Part shown: piece after piece, positions 1 to 12,532 of the stretch
Position numbering within the stretch: the stretch's first letter is position 1
How the letters are laid out: each line of letters starts with the position of its first letter
Source: Dryococelus australis
Taxonomy: Eukaryota; Arthropoda; Insecta; Phasmatodea; Phasmatidae
Assembly (NCBI GenBank): GCA_029891345.1
Contig: CM056993.1
Location: 109,855,800-109,919,799, forward strand
Direction of reading: 5' to 3'
Length of the DNA: 64,000 nt
The notes under the pieces: model-generated
Told to the model about the DNA's origin: nothing
Seen by the model: only the letters and a program-made list of their open reading frames with translations
Databases searched by the model: none
Program-made: the position numbers and the translations under genes

Positions 1-3000
1 CTGTGTTGGCTGTGGTAGACATCGTCGTGGAGTGAGAACCCCCAGGGGAGAATTTTATCCAAAAATTAATGTCTTCTCTCCACGGCTCCATTGCAGTCGC
101 TTTAACCGTATTACTGCATACCCGTACCATGCTGAATCCTGTAATAATCAGATCTGCCTGAGTTAGGATGTCCCGCCATTGAATAGTCCGAGCACTTCGA
201 TCAAGCGATTGGTGATGTAGAAATCAATTCAAACATTGAGGAAGGCGATATATTGGCTAGTTACCCTGACTGCGTCCGTATATCGCCACACGCGTGTCTT
301 CGCTTGGCGTCAGAATTACAAATTCGAAACAAGTAATATTTATTGCACTCGTTAGCGCATTAAATTTTTATTAAACTAATCTACCGCGCTATGTTGTTAT
401 TTTCAACTTAAAAAACCGGTGCTGCGGCGACGAACTTGCGTCATATTAGAATAAATTTGTATAAATTTGGTGGCAAAACGTTATACAATGTTTAATGCCT
501 GTGTACATAAGACGGGGCTAAAAGCGTTCTTCTGTAGCCCAGGGGATTGAATTCTATACTGTATTAAATCAGTATTTTCTATCAGTTATAATTCTCTTTC
601 AAATAAATATTTAATTATTAATTTAGTTTCATTTGCTAATTATTTACGTTTAAAATTAATTAATATGGCCTAAAAATGTATATTATTAAAGTGCCACACA
701 GTTCAAATTATTTCATTGAATCGCATGGCATTTTTATTCGCATCTGTACTGTACTTGTGCGTGGTGGCCATAACGATGAACACGCATTTCGTTCATGTGT
801 GAAACAGACAAGGCTTTATCGGGATCTTCTCACTACAAAAACACGCGTACAGATGTTTAAAGAGTGTTTCATACATAACTCAATGCTGAACACATGTTTT
901 GCAATGTACAATATCCCAAAAAAAAAAAAACGTATTTGCAGAAACCGTAGAACAGTCCCGAAACCCCTTTTTCCAATCAATACATAGAACACCGTACAGA
1001 GTATATCGAAATTCTGTGCTGTCATTTATAACTATATGATTGTAGATTTATGCGGTGGAAAATAATATTCAAAAGTAATCAATCTAAGAAAAGGACTTAT
1101 TTCAACATATAAGTACATTATATTTTCTTCGGAGTAGCATATCGCTACACTTTCCAAGACTTCAGCCGATTTGGTGACAACCGTTGCGAAATGTCACCTA
1201 GATTGAAGAGTGTACTATGGTATCTAAAGAACTCTTTTCTATTTACAGCATTCAGCACGTACTGAGTTTAGTTAATAATTAATTATTCAGATTCTTATCT
1301 GCGTGAATATTTTATACTCCCATTGCCACTAAAATCAATTTCATACACACAGCATTGCACTGTTTCAGTTACCGTTAGTGCTACAGATGTGACAGTCTAC
1401 AAATTTATTTAGAGTGTGGTGTACCCCTAAACTAATCCAGTTTAGAGTCCAGCTGTAGGATCTTTGTTTTGTTGATCAGTATGATAACAGCTGCCCCACG
1501 AAACCGATTAAGATATATACATATCATATTCAAATTGGTGGTTTCATTAAGTTTTATTGACTGGAAAGTGAGCTCTTTTTGGCACCTGACTACCGACTCA
1601 GTAGGAATCGCTGGCCAGTCAGTGATACTGAATCACTATAGTACCGCTAACAGAGGAATTGTTATAATAATAGCAGAAAATATTTAACTAATTATTAGCC
1701 AAATTTCAATTAACTCAGTGAAATTATTTTGTATTGTTATTAGTACAATTTTATTAGCTCTAGCGTAGTAAATTTTTCTTATAAGTAACCAAATATTGTC
1801 GATTCTATCGGCGCTATTTGCTCTGGTAAGCAACCAAATTTGGTGGGTTACAGAGTATCAACCTTTTACTTTGTATTTGATACCCACTCGTAACAGGTAC
1901 TTAAAATGAGTGCGCTGCTGAACTATAAGATACATTTAGTACCAGTTTAACATTCGCCAGTGTTTGGCTTCTGCTGTTCCAAGTAAAACCGATACAAATT
2001 TTTAAAATGTGCCGTTAAGGTAAAACTCGATTTCTTGTTTTGGATTTGTCAACTTCACAGTTTAATGTTTTTTTTTTTTTTTTTTTTTTTTTTATGGTAG
2101 AGATGTAACTTAGCTTTCGTTTAAACAACTTACGTGTAACAAGTTTATTATTCCATCTGAAGAATTTCCGCACAACTGAAGTCTTTTGTCTACTTTTATT
2201 CTTATTAATTCTTAATTCCACTGTCCCACACAGTTTATCACATTTGTGCCGTCCTCGCCCTACTGTCTGTCCAGAGCACTACCGGAGCTGTCACAACTCA
2301 CTACGTTGACCTGTCAATGAATTTGAGGAAAGGAAGCTCAAGGTATTCCAAATAGACTGGGTGCTTTACACAGTATTATCCTGAACTCCAGATACAATCT
2401 ATGTGAGGCGATTAGTAATATTTTTTAAATCCCTTTTCCATTACATCATTCCATAAAGTTTTTACGTATAGTTCATTATAATACTCTACATCCATTTCGA
2501 ACGGAGTCTGGTGGAACAAAGTACAAAATATTAGTATCAAGTGTCTTTCTACTAAGGCCAAATCCACTCTCGCGTCACATATTGCTGTTTGCTTTTGCAT
2601 GTCGTGATATATAAAAGAAGCATGATGAAGGATAACGAGAAATTTCCTCCACTTTCGGACGGGGTCGATTACCATAACTACCAGCAATAACGAAACTCCC
2701 TGGTATTAATGGCTACTGACTCTTTGCTACCTACTCGGTACTCATTAACTGTGCAACCTTCGCAAACTATTCCCGAGTTGGCCTCCTTGTCACATGATCG
2801 TACCACCTTAAGACCTTAGGCTCCGATAACGCTGAGACGCCGATAATGGCAAGGGCTGTGTACACACGCACCGACAAGTCGCTTTCGGCGCTTGCGTGGC
2901 AGACAGTTCAACGAGGAATTCTTACGAATTGTAATATGGTTCCTGTACGAAACAGAAGATTTCTGTGGTCGTGTTTCCTGCTGGGAGGATGATCTGTAAG

Positions 3001-4817
3001 ACGCAAGAAAACTTCAAAGCTCTTTATATTATCGCTCTGTGCGAGACGTGGCTCGTATTCGGTTTCGCAGTTCTAAGCAAACACCACCAGAACAATTCCA
3101 GGTGGCATCACAGAATTTTGCGAGATTTTCTTGAGCGCCGATACCGAGGGGACCACCGGCATCACATTGACATGTGTGTGATAATTACGATGCATTCTTA
3201 GATTAGACATCATGTACTGCCCGGCTTTAAGATTATGTGTAATCATAGGATCCCTGATATCGGCACTAACACCATCGCCGACTTTATCAGGTGCGTGTAT
3301 GTCCGCCCTTAGTATGCATGTCCTTCAACCATCTTGCTATTCCAAGTCTCATAATGCAATATATTTGTAAAAAGAAAAAAATAATGAAATTACTCATAAT
3401 GGAAGGAATTCTAGGAAATTCGGATGTTTTAAAACTTTCTTGATTTTTTAATTTTAAATGTGTAATCCCAAAGCATTTATTAAATTTAAAATGTATTCCA
3501 GCTATGGTTGGCACGCACGACGTAATTACCGTATCTTTGATAATCTGCAGAGTACACAGTAATCATTAGTCGTTGAGACCATATTGTGAGGAATGGTGTT
3601 AAATACCGATAATTTTCCATGTTCCTCGGATGATTCCTTTGCGTACACGCTGTTAAAGAAAGGCTTAACTTTTCCTCATTCGGCCGCAGGATTGTAACGC
3701 CTAAAGCACTTTTTATGTTTGGCTCAATGCCTCATCGAAGGCGGGGTCACCAAAGAGGAAACAATTAGTTGAAACCATTAATAAAGGGGGAATGAATCGG
3801 CAATCGCCTATACTAAAATACGATCCCGTAATTCTCCTGGAGTGAGTTTTGAGGAAGAAGCTTTTAAAAACAAAGTAAAGATCACTCAAACAATACAGTT
3901 TTTATTCCTCAGGCAAGTATCACTGAGACTTAAATCGGTGATAGCATAATAACCAATACGAAATTATTTTTTAGGTTTACTTACTTTTTTTAAGTTTTCC
4001 TACAGTTATTTTTTTGTATATTTCATACTTGAACAAATAAACTCCAGTTGCCGTTCGAGATACTGATGTATATAAACGTAACTTTTCTTAAATGACGCTC
4101 GTTGCCAGACCACACAGCAAATAGTTTAATGTTTTCCGATACACGTGGATCCAATAGTAATCCACGTTTGTTAACTGAAACATTTCTTAGTGAGTTATAT
4201 TCATCACGAAGTTAAACACGGCATGTTCATTGCATTGTTAAGGGTTGTATCGTAGATATATAGTTACTGATCAGTTCTAGTGACGTAACAATTACAGAAC
4301 CCCTGACACACAGAAATTGCAATAAGTATCATAAACCTTACCTCTGGGATTACATTATTTTTTAATTGTTACATGAATGGATCGTTACTTCTTAACACTA
4401 TTCATGTTGCCTTCCATTTGACATAGATTTAAATTAATTGCTCAACTTCTACTTTAGGCCTTCCCATGAAGACAGTTGGTCCTACTCAACTGTAACGCTA
4501 ACAGTAGAATTCTGACGTAGATGGCGTCCCTCGTTGGTTTCTGCGCCACATGTCACAATAAATACACGATGATTCGTAATTGTGTACGTTGGAAGGATGT
4601 AATTGAATAGCTCAGAGGCAGACATTAAAAGTATCGTTAACATATGGCTGGGTATTCCAGGCATAATATTTTTGTGCCTTGGGCCTTGCTATTGCCTTGA
4701 AAAGAGGACACTGCATGTCCGCAAAATATGTTCGAAGGGTCCACCATTGCACTTCTGCATTGATTGAAGTGTTCGGTTAATGACATGCACCACATCCCGA
4801 ATCGTATCTCTTGCAGA
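1..4817. other. Unassigned AT-rich sequence
   Basis: Apart from the poly-T tract I see no gene, repeat boundary or domain. The short open frames (60-103 codons) have no recognisable similarity and no convincing splice context. Confidence 0.5.
2068..2093. repeat. Poly-T tract (26 bp)
   Basis: An uninterrupted T run. On the minus strand it would be a poly-A tail-like run, but no retroposon body was recognised beside it. Confidence 0.9.
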
Positions 4818-4938
4818 CAAATCTGCATTCCGCAGATATAGCTGCACTCCAAGACACATCTGCATTCCAAGACACATCAGCATTCTGCAGACATATCTGC
4901 ATTTCAGAGACATGTCTATCTGCATTCCACAGATTTCC
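4818..4938. repeat. Minisatellite, imperfect 18-19-bp units
   Basis: About six units of the type ATCTGCATTCCAAGACAC occur in tandem, with variants in which GCAGACAT or GCAGATAT replaces CAAGACAC. Because the unit length is close to a multiple of three, several frames stay open on the minus strand, giving repeated CRYVCRM-like peptides. These are probably not genes. Confidence 0.85.
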
Positions 4939-6858
4939 CTCTCTTATCGGGCTAGAGATGTGAAGATTGGTTTTCCAGAGTATTTGAATTCGACAGGTGA
5001 ATGTCGATGGTTTGGCGGACATATACAGATACTTGAAATTGCCTTCATTATTAAAAAAGCAATTTTTGTATTTAAACCCTAGTTAAATACAAATCATAAT
5101 CTAATATAACAAATTAAACTCTTCGCTTTCACTTAACGCATTTTTAATGGCAAAAATTAGCATCCCATAATTCTGATCTAAAACGTTTTACCTAAAATTT
5201 CGTATTCAACCTATGCGTACGCTAATCCATAGATATGGCATGATTCTTGTTCTAATTCCGCCGTAAATCATTTGTTTGGGTGTATTGCTTTCTTTATACA
5301 AAACACAGTACGTAATAATAAGCAAACGTATAGAATTTCTGTACATCGACAAGACTTTTTGTGCACTTCTCCCAAAAATTCTTAACTAAGTAAACGAAAT
5401 GTTTATAGTTTCGCTGCGAAGGATCCCGGATAAATGTTGCCAGTATATTAAATACTATTCGCGATTTCGCCAAAATGTCTTACGTGACATTGTTATAAAC
5501 GTAAGTAGGTTACTATTTCACCTGTCCTCACACCTAAAAAAACCTATTTCCTTTTCCGGTAATTCAAACATCTGATTTTTAACAAGACGTTTTAAAACAG
5601 AAATGATTTCATGATTTTCTGGCCAAACTCCCATAGAAAAATTCCCTTAAATTAATTTTAAAACGTTGAGATTTGCGTATAACGTGATTATGCTCAGAAA
5701 GGCTTAAAAATATGGGACATATTGATTACATGTGGTTCCTAACCATATGGTTCCGTATTCGCTGTTCATAAATTAACCAAGCGGCACCCTAGCTATCATT
5801 ACCACTAATTGATTATCTTTGTTGATTTAATAAGTGTTAACACTCTGAATTTAAAAGTGGTATAGCAGTGAAATACTAATCATTGTAATCAATTTAAGAA
5901 TTTGTTACAAATGGGAATCAATATCTTGGTGTGTTATTCATATCAATTTATGGAGACACAACGTAAGAATTTATACTCTTTTTTTTCGTTTACTTGTGCT
6001 CCATTCGGAGGCCTCGAAATTTTGCACGAAATTAATTACATATAAATTATTTGTTGTCGATATTAAATAAATAAGTTTAAATTAGAATTCATGATTAAGA
6101 TGGAACATCCGCCTAAAACGTGTAACATGTATAATTTTCGTAAAGTGTGATTACTCTATTCCAACTTCGTATATTTAATTGAACTTAACTTTTATAGCCA
6201 ACGGGAAAGCAAGAGTTTTGCATTCTAAAATATGTTACTTTTTTTTTTTTCCTTTCTTCTAAATTGCTTTGACAAGTGTAAAAGCTATTACTACGCTTCA
6301 CAATTAAATAATGACACAGGTTTCAATTTACGTAGTTATCTCTAAATGCAGGTGTCCGCCATTTTATAACTTATAAATCACCCGTAAGCTGTAAGCTGTA
6401 ACAGCTTCAGTCGAAGCCATTACCACGCAGTTTTACTGACCTGCCTCCATTTGTACTGTATCAGGTGTACAGTGTAGTTACTAGTGAAACAGGTGTATGA
6501 GACGTCCAGTGCGTTCTGACGTGAATACATCTTCAAAATCAGGCCGACACATAGCGTACCGGGACGGAAATGGCGATGTAATGTTTGCAGGGAATAAATG
6601 TGGTCTCTTTCAATCTGTAGATACCTGAAGAATTCGGGGATTCCTTTTGGAACAAGTTTGAATTCAAAACACCTGTGTTCATATAACTTTAGCTATTGGT
6701 CCACTATGTGTTTGAACGCTGGCTCAATTGCCGCCTTCCACTGTGACAGCAGACAACCAAAGCACAGTTGGCATCGACATATATGTACAAAAGACTGTAG
6801 AGTATAGCCTGCAAGTCATTGAACTCGAGAATTTTTTCAGGTCTCTCACAATCTGTTA
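4939..6858. other. Unassigned AT-rich sequence
   Basis: No frame above 70 codons beyond the minisatellite edge. Scattered short T and A runs only. Confidence 0.5.
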
Positions 6859-7282
6859 TATGCTGTTCACACTAAAATGAGCACTTTTGAAAGCCCTGCT
6901 TAAGATCTACTTGTATGCACGTTGTGTAATCCTCCGCCTTGTGTAAAATTAACATTTCCACTAGCCTCATAACTTTATTCATCGGTTAAGTGGAACTGTG
7001 AAATTTTTAGAATGGTATATATTTTAGAAATCTGCTCATTGTAACACTTCGATGTGTTAAAAAAAAAAACCGAACGCGAAAGAATTGATTTAAGTTATCA
7101 CACATAGTTACCTAACACATTTTATTTGGCGTTAATATATTGAACTAATTTACATCCATAGTTACCTACTTTACTGGGTGCACGTCACTCAGTGAGCTCG
7201 TTAAAACATATGCAGACAGGGGCAGTAACATTTTTCTAAGGTTGATTTCAAAAGTGCTCACTTTATCGTGAACAGCCGTTAT
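6859..7282 (+). mobile_element. MITE family A, copy 1
   Basis: Family A is about 400-430 bp long. It begins TAGGCTGTTCACGGTAAAAT, continues with GAAAGCCCTGCTTAAGATCT and ends with AGTGCTCACTTTATCGTGAA followed by CAGCC. The termini are inverted repeats and TA dinucleotides flank the copies, so a TA-targeting (Tc1/mariner-type) transposase is the likely mobiliser. There is no coding capacity. This copy is nearly full length with a slightly altered left end (TGCTGTTCACAC). Confidence 0.85.
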
Positions 7283-8079
7283 ACGACTACAGTGCGAGCA
7301 TGAGCTTGAGTTGGCGTCGTGCATGCGTGAGGTGCGGGTGGGGGCCCGCGCCGACTGACGGCTATTTTGGGCGTAGCAAACATTTCCGGGCAGTACTTCG
7401 CATACATATCGCGACTCCGATGTGCTAGCGCACTTATTTTGATGCGAAATGAAAGATGACTTGTAGGTATGATGAATTTTTATGCTGTAAAAGCCAAGTA
7501 TTCTTTTTATTACTCTCATTTCACTCCCATATACCAAAGAAAACATCTACCTCCAATGCAGACATATCCACACCAAACCACGCCCCGATTTTTGTCTGTT
7601 ATTCCTACTTCAGATAGAAGTCTATGAATTCTGTATACAATTAATTGCATGAAAAATATTATCAGTATTAGATAATTTAATTTACAATTCATGATTGGGA
7701 TCGAGCCTCCTCCTCACTCGTGTAGTGTGAACAAATTATACGCTTCATAATTTCATGACAGACGTTCAGTGGCGTGTGGTGAAATGTTTCAAGGTAAGCT
7801 GGTACTTGCCCTTTTCACGCGTCCTATGGCATTAGCTGCCGTGCTACGTTTTAATGGTATAAGTGTAAACTAGCAAGCAACAGGGTACAGCACATAGCTA
7901 ATACCAGCTTACAACTTCATGAAGCGAATTTGTGAATAAAGTAAATTCATCCACTTTAATGATCAGTGGGCGTCAACTGACTTCATCCGGAGCCATTTCC
8001 ACAGGTAGTTACCGACTTGGCTCCGTTTCAGGCTTACACCGAAGTTATGTTAGACTTCCCGTGTCTATTCCATTTCACC

Positions 8080-8480
8080 TTTGGCTGCACGGAGTCAGGG
8101 CAGGTCCTGTGCAAGGACCTCTCCGGGACAGGAAGCACTGCGAGGTCGGGAAGGCCGCGTCCTTCTCGGAAGCTCGGACGCTGTGCGCCGGTGTCCGCGA
8201 CGCAACGTGATTGACATTCGGCGTCCGGCGCGAGGTGTCCTCCGTATACGGGCGGGCGCGTGTCCCACCGAAATTCCCACATGCGACCGCACGCATTGTC
8301 CTGCGGAGTCGCTCGTCATTCCGCATGCGATGCTCGCGGTTTTAATTCCACTAAACGACGCTAGTGTCACCGGGCGCGTTTCAGCGATAAGCCCATTTCG
8401 CCGTCGCCTTCGCCTCGACCTCTGGGTCTGCTGTACAGCGCATTTAAGATTGAAGTAAAGCAACTCCCTATGGAGCACTG
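8080..8480. other. GC- and CpG-rich island, no gene recognised
   Basis: GC content and CpG density rise sharply against AT-rich flanks (many CGCG, GCGCG and CGTCGCC motifs). Overlapping open frames of 83-127 codons on both strands follow from the scarcity of AT-rich stops and have no recognised domain. It could be an unannotated first exon or promoter, or old GC-rich repeat DNA. Confidence 0.4.
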
Positions 8481-11047
8481 CGCCTGACTGTACAATGTTA
8501 AGAACTCATAAAAAAAAGTAGTACAGACACCATAAAAAAGTATTGTCAGAAAAGTGTGATGGTGGATAAACGTGATACGAAGCAGACAAGACGCGGAGAG
8601 AGTCGAGAGACAGGCCGCTAGCCACTGTTGAGCGAGTTCATGGACACAAGTACAGAGAGAAGTCGAGCTACATACATTCACAATTCGCTACCGAGCTTGA
8701 AACAGACGTTTCCCACGTGTGATGAATCATCTTTAAGATGCAGAGCCAACCGTGAGATGCTATCAAAATCAAACTGTCCTGGCACTCCTTTCAAACTCGT
8801 TGATATTTTTCACCGACGCTGCGTCGTACAGGCGATGTTTGCCGAACACACGCCTCTCTGGTAACTGTTGCGTGAGCAGTATTCTGGAAAAGCTGCAGGC
8901 GATAAGCCACCGGGGAAATATACTGTCAGTAGTTTCTTCAAACAACGCGTCACGTTTGTCGTTTTCAGTAACATTTTACCTTCTGAATGAAATGTCAGAT
9001 TCAACAACCATAAAGAGTTACAGATGTTTGGGCGGCTGCTCTTAACAACGAGATCTTGAGAAGATAGCCATAAGATATCTGTTAGCTAAAATAACTATCC
9101 CGCATTTATTCAAGTGCAATCACTGAGAAAGCTAGGAGCCTTTGGAGTCACAGCAGATTCGCTGGGAGACGAAATGCAACATTACTTTGGTTTTGGGGAT
9201 AAAAATAAAGTCATTGACCCAAACAACTTCCCGCCCCTCCCCTCTTCTAAACCATATAAAATCTTATTTATTATAATATCTAAGTTTCACGGTAGGAAAA
9301 TGGGCTTTCAGGTTTAGTTTTTCCTAAACTAAATTATCAAATCCTACGTGCGAACCTAGCAATAACAGCATAGTATGGCAATAGAATACGACAAACTTCT
9401 CAGTCTTTTATTGCAGTTTGTTTCAGTGCTGTGAGCATAGGTTTTTACCACAATGTCCACTTTATAATGTCCCCGCATAAGTAACTGCAACTTTATTTGA
9501 TTGCATGGTTATCTAATTGGTGCTTATTATCCCCCCGGCCTTTTAAATGCAGGTTAGTAAGGAGGCTGTTTACACACTTAAGCTTACAATTAAAAAAGAC
9601 ACAAACATTAACGCCTTACGTTTCGGACTCCAACCAGGACCTCTCAACCCATAAACTGATGCCACCAACATACACTAAAGTTTTATTTTCTAAATTAAAA
9701 TCATGAATCAAATCTCAGAGGTTGATAATATTCTCTGGGGCGAATATGATCTGATTCCGTAATCGCAATTGTACTTGGGAAGGTTACCATAACAATAAAC
9801 ATCACTTTTTCTACCCTGGGATGTTGCTATATCTTCTTCTTCTACACTTCATGGATTAGGCCACTGCCTGTTCAGGTTTCAAACTTAGTTCCATCTTCTT
9901 CTTGGTCGACCAACATCCATCTTGCCTCTAGGATGGTGCTACATATCAGAGGCAATCATTGGCAATTTGCCTTCTTTAATACCAGGCGGCATTGTTCGGG
10001 CCAGGCCACTGGACCGTGTCTCCTGGCTCCCGGGGCGGTTCCTGCACTGAAATAGATTGTCGGCAAATTTGCCACATCTGTGTATTGGCGTAATAAGAAA
10101 GCACTTCCCCAAAGCATCTTTAGTATCTCACCTCCACTCATTTATGAAGTTAAATGTGAAGTGAAATACTAGCAGTGTTCCGCAATTTTATACTGCAAAG
10201 ATGTTTATGATGAATTTCCCATTTTATGCATACGTTAGATTCTTACATTGCATGCTTAGAAATTTGACAAACTTTTGTTGCAGTATGTACACACTGAAGT
10301 TGAATCATTAATTGCAATCTTGTCAATTATGTAAATTAACGTAAATTGACTAAACAATTAGTCGAGTGCTCCGGAGACCAATTGCTAGCGTAGTAGAATT
10401 CATAAGTCACTATACAACAGCAGGCGACCATTACATCTGCGATTTACGGTCACTGAAACTTAAAGCCTGATACAGACCGACATATTATATGTGAACAAGA
10501 AGGTGATCACCAAAAGGTGAACTAGAAGGGAATGTTGCAGCATGCCAGTAACTCATTTACACAACACACAAAGATCTTACAAACCTAACAAATCACTAAT
10601 GCAGAATTAAAATCTGTTTTCTGCTCTCGTATTAGCAATACAGTATTAATAAATGTACACGAACTACGTAAATGTGTAAAACGCCAATGTAAACAAACTA
10701 CTTGCACAAGAAGGTGAACTGAAAATTGAACAGTCTTAAAATGTTTCTAACTTGCGCGCAAACCCTTACATGCGAACCACTTGCAAACAAGTTAGCCAGT
10801 CACACGATGCAAGTTGACTTGAACAAGAAAAGTGTATACCTTATTGTGCAAGAAAGTGAACCGTGTGTAACCTTCTGTGACCACAAAGGAACGGTTGTCA
10901 TTGATTTGTAGCCAGATTATAATGCTCTGAAGGTGTTTTGAATATTTAAAACACTTGTCCTTGTTTTTATATTTTATGGCTACTTAGTCAAATTCAGATT
11001 TTCCAAGGAATCATAAAATTGTGGATTGCTACTGAAATTATTTTCAT
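8481..11047. other. Unassigned sequence
   Basis: Only the S-III SINE fragment at 9028 is recognised. Around 10490-10870 there are repeated AAGAAGGTGAACT / AAGAAAGTGAACC motifs without a clear unit. No supported gene. Confidence 0.45.
9028..9061 (-). mobile_element. SINE family S-III 3'-end fragment
   Basis: GGCTGCTCTTAACAACGAGA plus TCTTGAGA matches only the last ~30 bp of family S-III. It is very short, so independent similarity is possible. Confidence 0.4.
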
Positions 11048-11051
11048 TTAA

Positions 11052-11345
11052 CCCATTCAGACCCAGTATACACAATTGTGTACATTACCCACGTGTAGCT
11101 AATTTTCGGTCTGTACTGCACACTGCGAAGCTCAATGACCAATGATTTTACATGTGGGTTTGATTCGCAAACCGTCTTACTGGTCTAGGTCATAATTGGT
11201 TCGTGTTACTGCAGCCGAACATATAGCCTACAGCTCATTGGCTATGACAGCGAAACAATAATTGTGTCGTCTTATGTACAGCGTGCATCATAAAATGTTT
11301 TGTTTGCAATACCTGAAACCGTAAATTAAAGTGGGTCTGAAAGGG
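11052..11345. mobile_element. piggyBac-type MITE flanked by TTAA (294 bp)
   Basis: TTAA occurs on both sides (11048-11051 and 11346-11349). The termini are inverted: CCCATTCAGACCCA on the left, and on the right the complement of CCCTTTCAGACCCA. A TTAA target site and termini starting CCC are typical of the piggyBac superfamily. No transposase frame is present, so it would need a transposase from elsewhere. Confidence 0.8.
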
Positions 11346-11824
11346 TTAAGGAAATATAAAATCTAAATAATGGTGTGCTTTAGCTGTGGTTGCCGTTGTT
11401 CTATCTCCGTAGATACAAGCTTCTGCCCTCAGGACTACTGGTAAATATGAATTAAATGACACAGAAAATGCCACCATTAAGTTTCCGAATCCAGAATAAG
11501 GTATTTCCCTCGCGGTTAAAACAGTTCGTCCTCTTGCTGAACTAAAAGGTTGATCTTGTAGCCCACCTAAAATTTTACGTCCGTGCGATAAAAATTTCGG
11601 TGGTATAGTGCTGGCCGTAGCTACTATTTTAAAAATTTGTATCACTCGCGAACGCATTAAAAACGGGTTCTCAGCTTCATTCTTCATTTGCAAAAATGGC
11701 CAGCGAAACAGTAATCTTCAGTCTTAACACACGGGTATGATGCGTGCGAATCTCGAACACAAACTCCACTACAACGGAAATAAACCCATTTTAAATTAAG
11801 GTAGTTACGATTGTAAGATATTCT

Positions 11825-11839
11825 GGGGGGGGGGGGGGG
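11825..11839. repeat. Poly-G tract (15 bp)
   Basis: An uninterrupted G run in AT-rich sequence. Exact length may be affected by sequencing error. Confidence 0.9.
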
Positions 11840-12125
11840 AATAGGAAAGAGTCACGGATAATCTGTAGATACCACGGCTAGGAGACGTCACTTTGCAAAC
11901 CAAAACTTAATAAATATATAGCAGTTATCACAGATAACACCAAAATACCGTTTCTTGAGGTTTGGGGCATCGCTTACGAGCGATGACCGCTAACGGCATT
12001 TATAGCGTTAGACTGAGTAAGGCCCTAACGCGGGCGTTCTTAGTGCTCAGTTTATAAAGATAAAAAGTTATAATTAACCACTTATGTTGAATTCTTGTTA
12101 TGGATTACAGAATTACTGGTTAGAG

Positions 12126-12532
12126 ACTGTTCACGATAAAATGAGATCTTTTGAAATCAACCTTAGAAAAAAGTCACTGCTTCTGAGTGGCATATATTTT
12201 AACGGGCGCACTGAGTGACATGCGCCCAGTAAGTTGGTAACGATGAATGGAAAGTAGTTCCGTATCTTAACGTCAAATAAAAAGTCTTAGGTAACAATTT
12301 ATGATAACTTAAATTATTTCTTTCGCTTTCTTTGTTTTTTCCATGCATCGATGTGTTAAATTGACCAGATATGCAAAATATTTACTTTTTTTATAGTTTC
12401 ACAGTTTCGCCTGATAGACTTATGAATAAAATGATGAGGCCCATGGAAATGTTCATTTTACGTAATCTGAAGAATACAAGTAGATTTTAAGCAGATCTTT
12501 CAAAGGTGCTCATTTTACCATGAACAGCCTAT
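12126..12532 (-). mobile_element. MITE family A, copy 2
   Basis: This is a full-length reverse-oriented family A copy. It begins GACTGTTCACGATAAAATGA and ends TACCATGAACAGCCTA. The internal blocks GGCCCATGG, TTTCTTTCGCTTTC and CATGCGCCCAGTAA are shared with the other copies. Confidence 0.85.

Noticed and set aside
4818-4938. CRISPR-like array
   Set aside because: Units are contiguous and imperfect with no unique spacers, so this is a minisatellite.
7166-7546. 126-codon minus-strand frame
   Set aside because: Its 3' third lies in family A MITE sequence and the rest shows no domain. No splice or promoter support.
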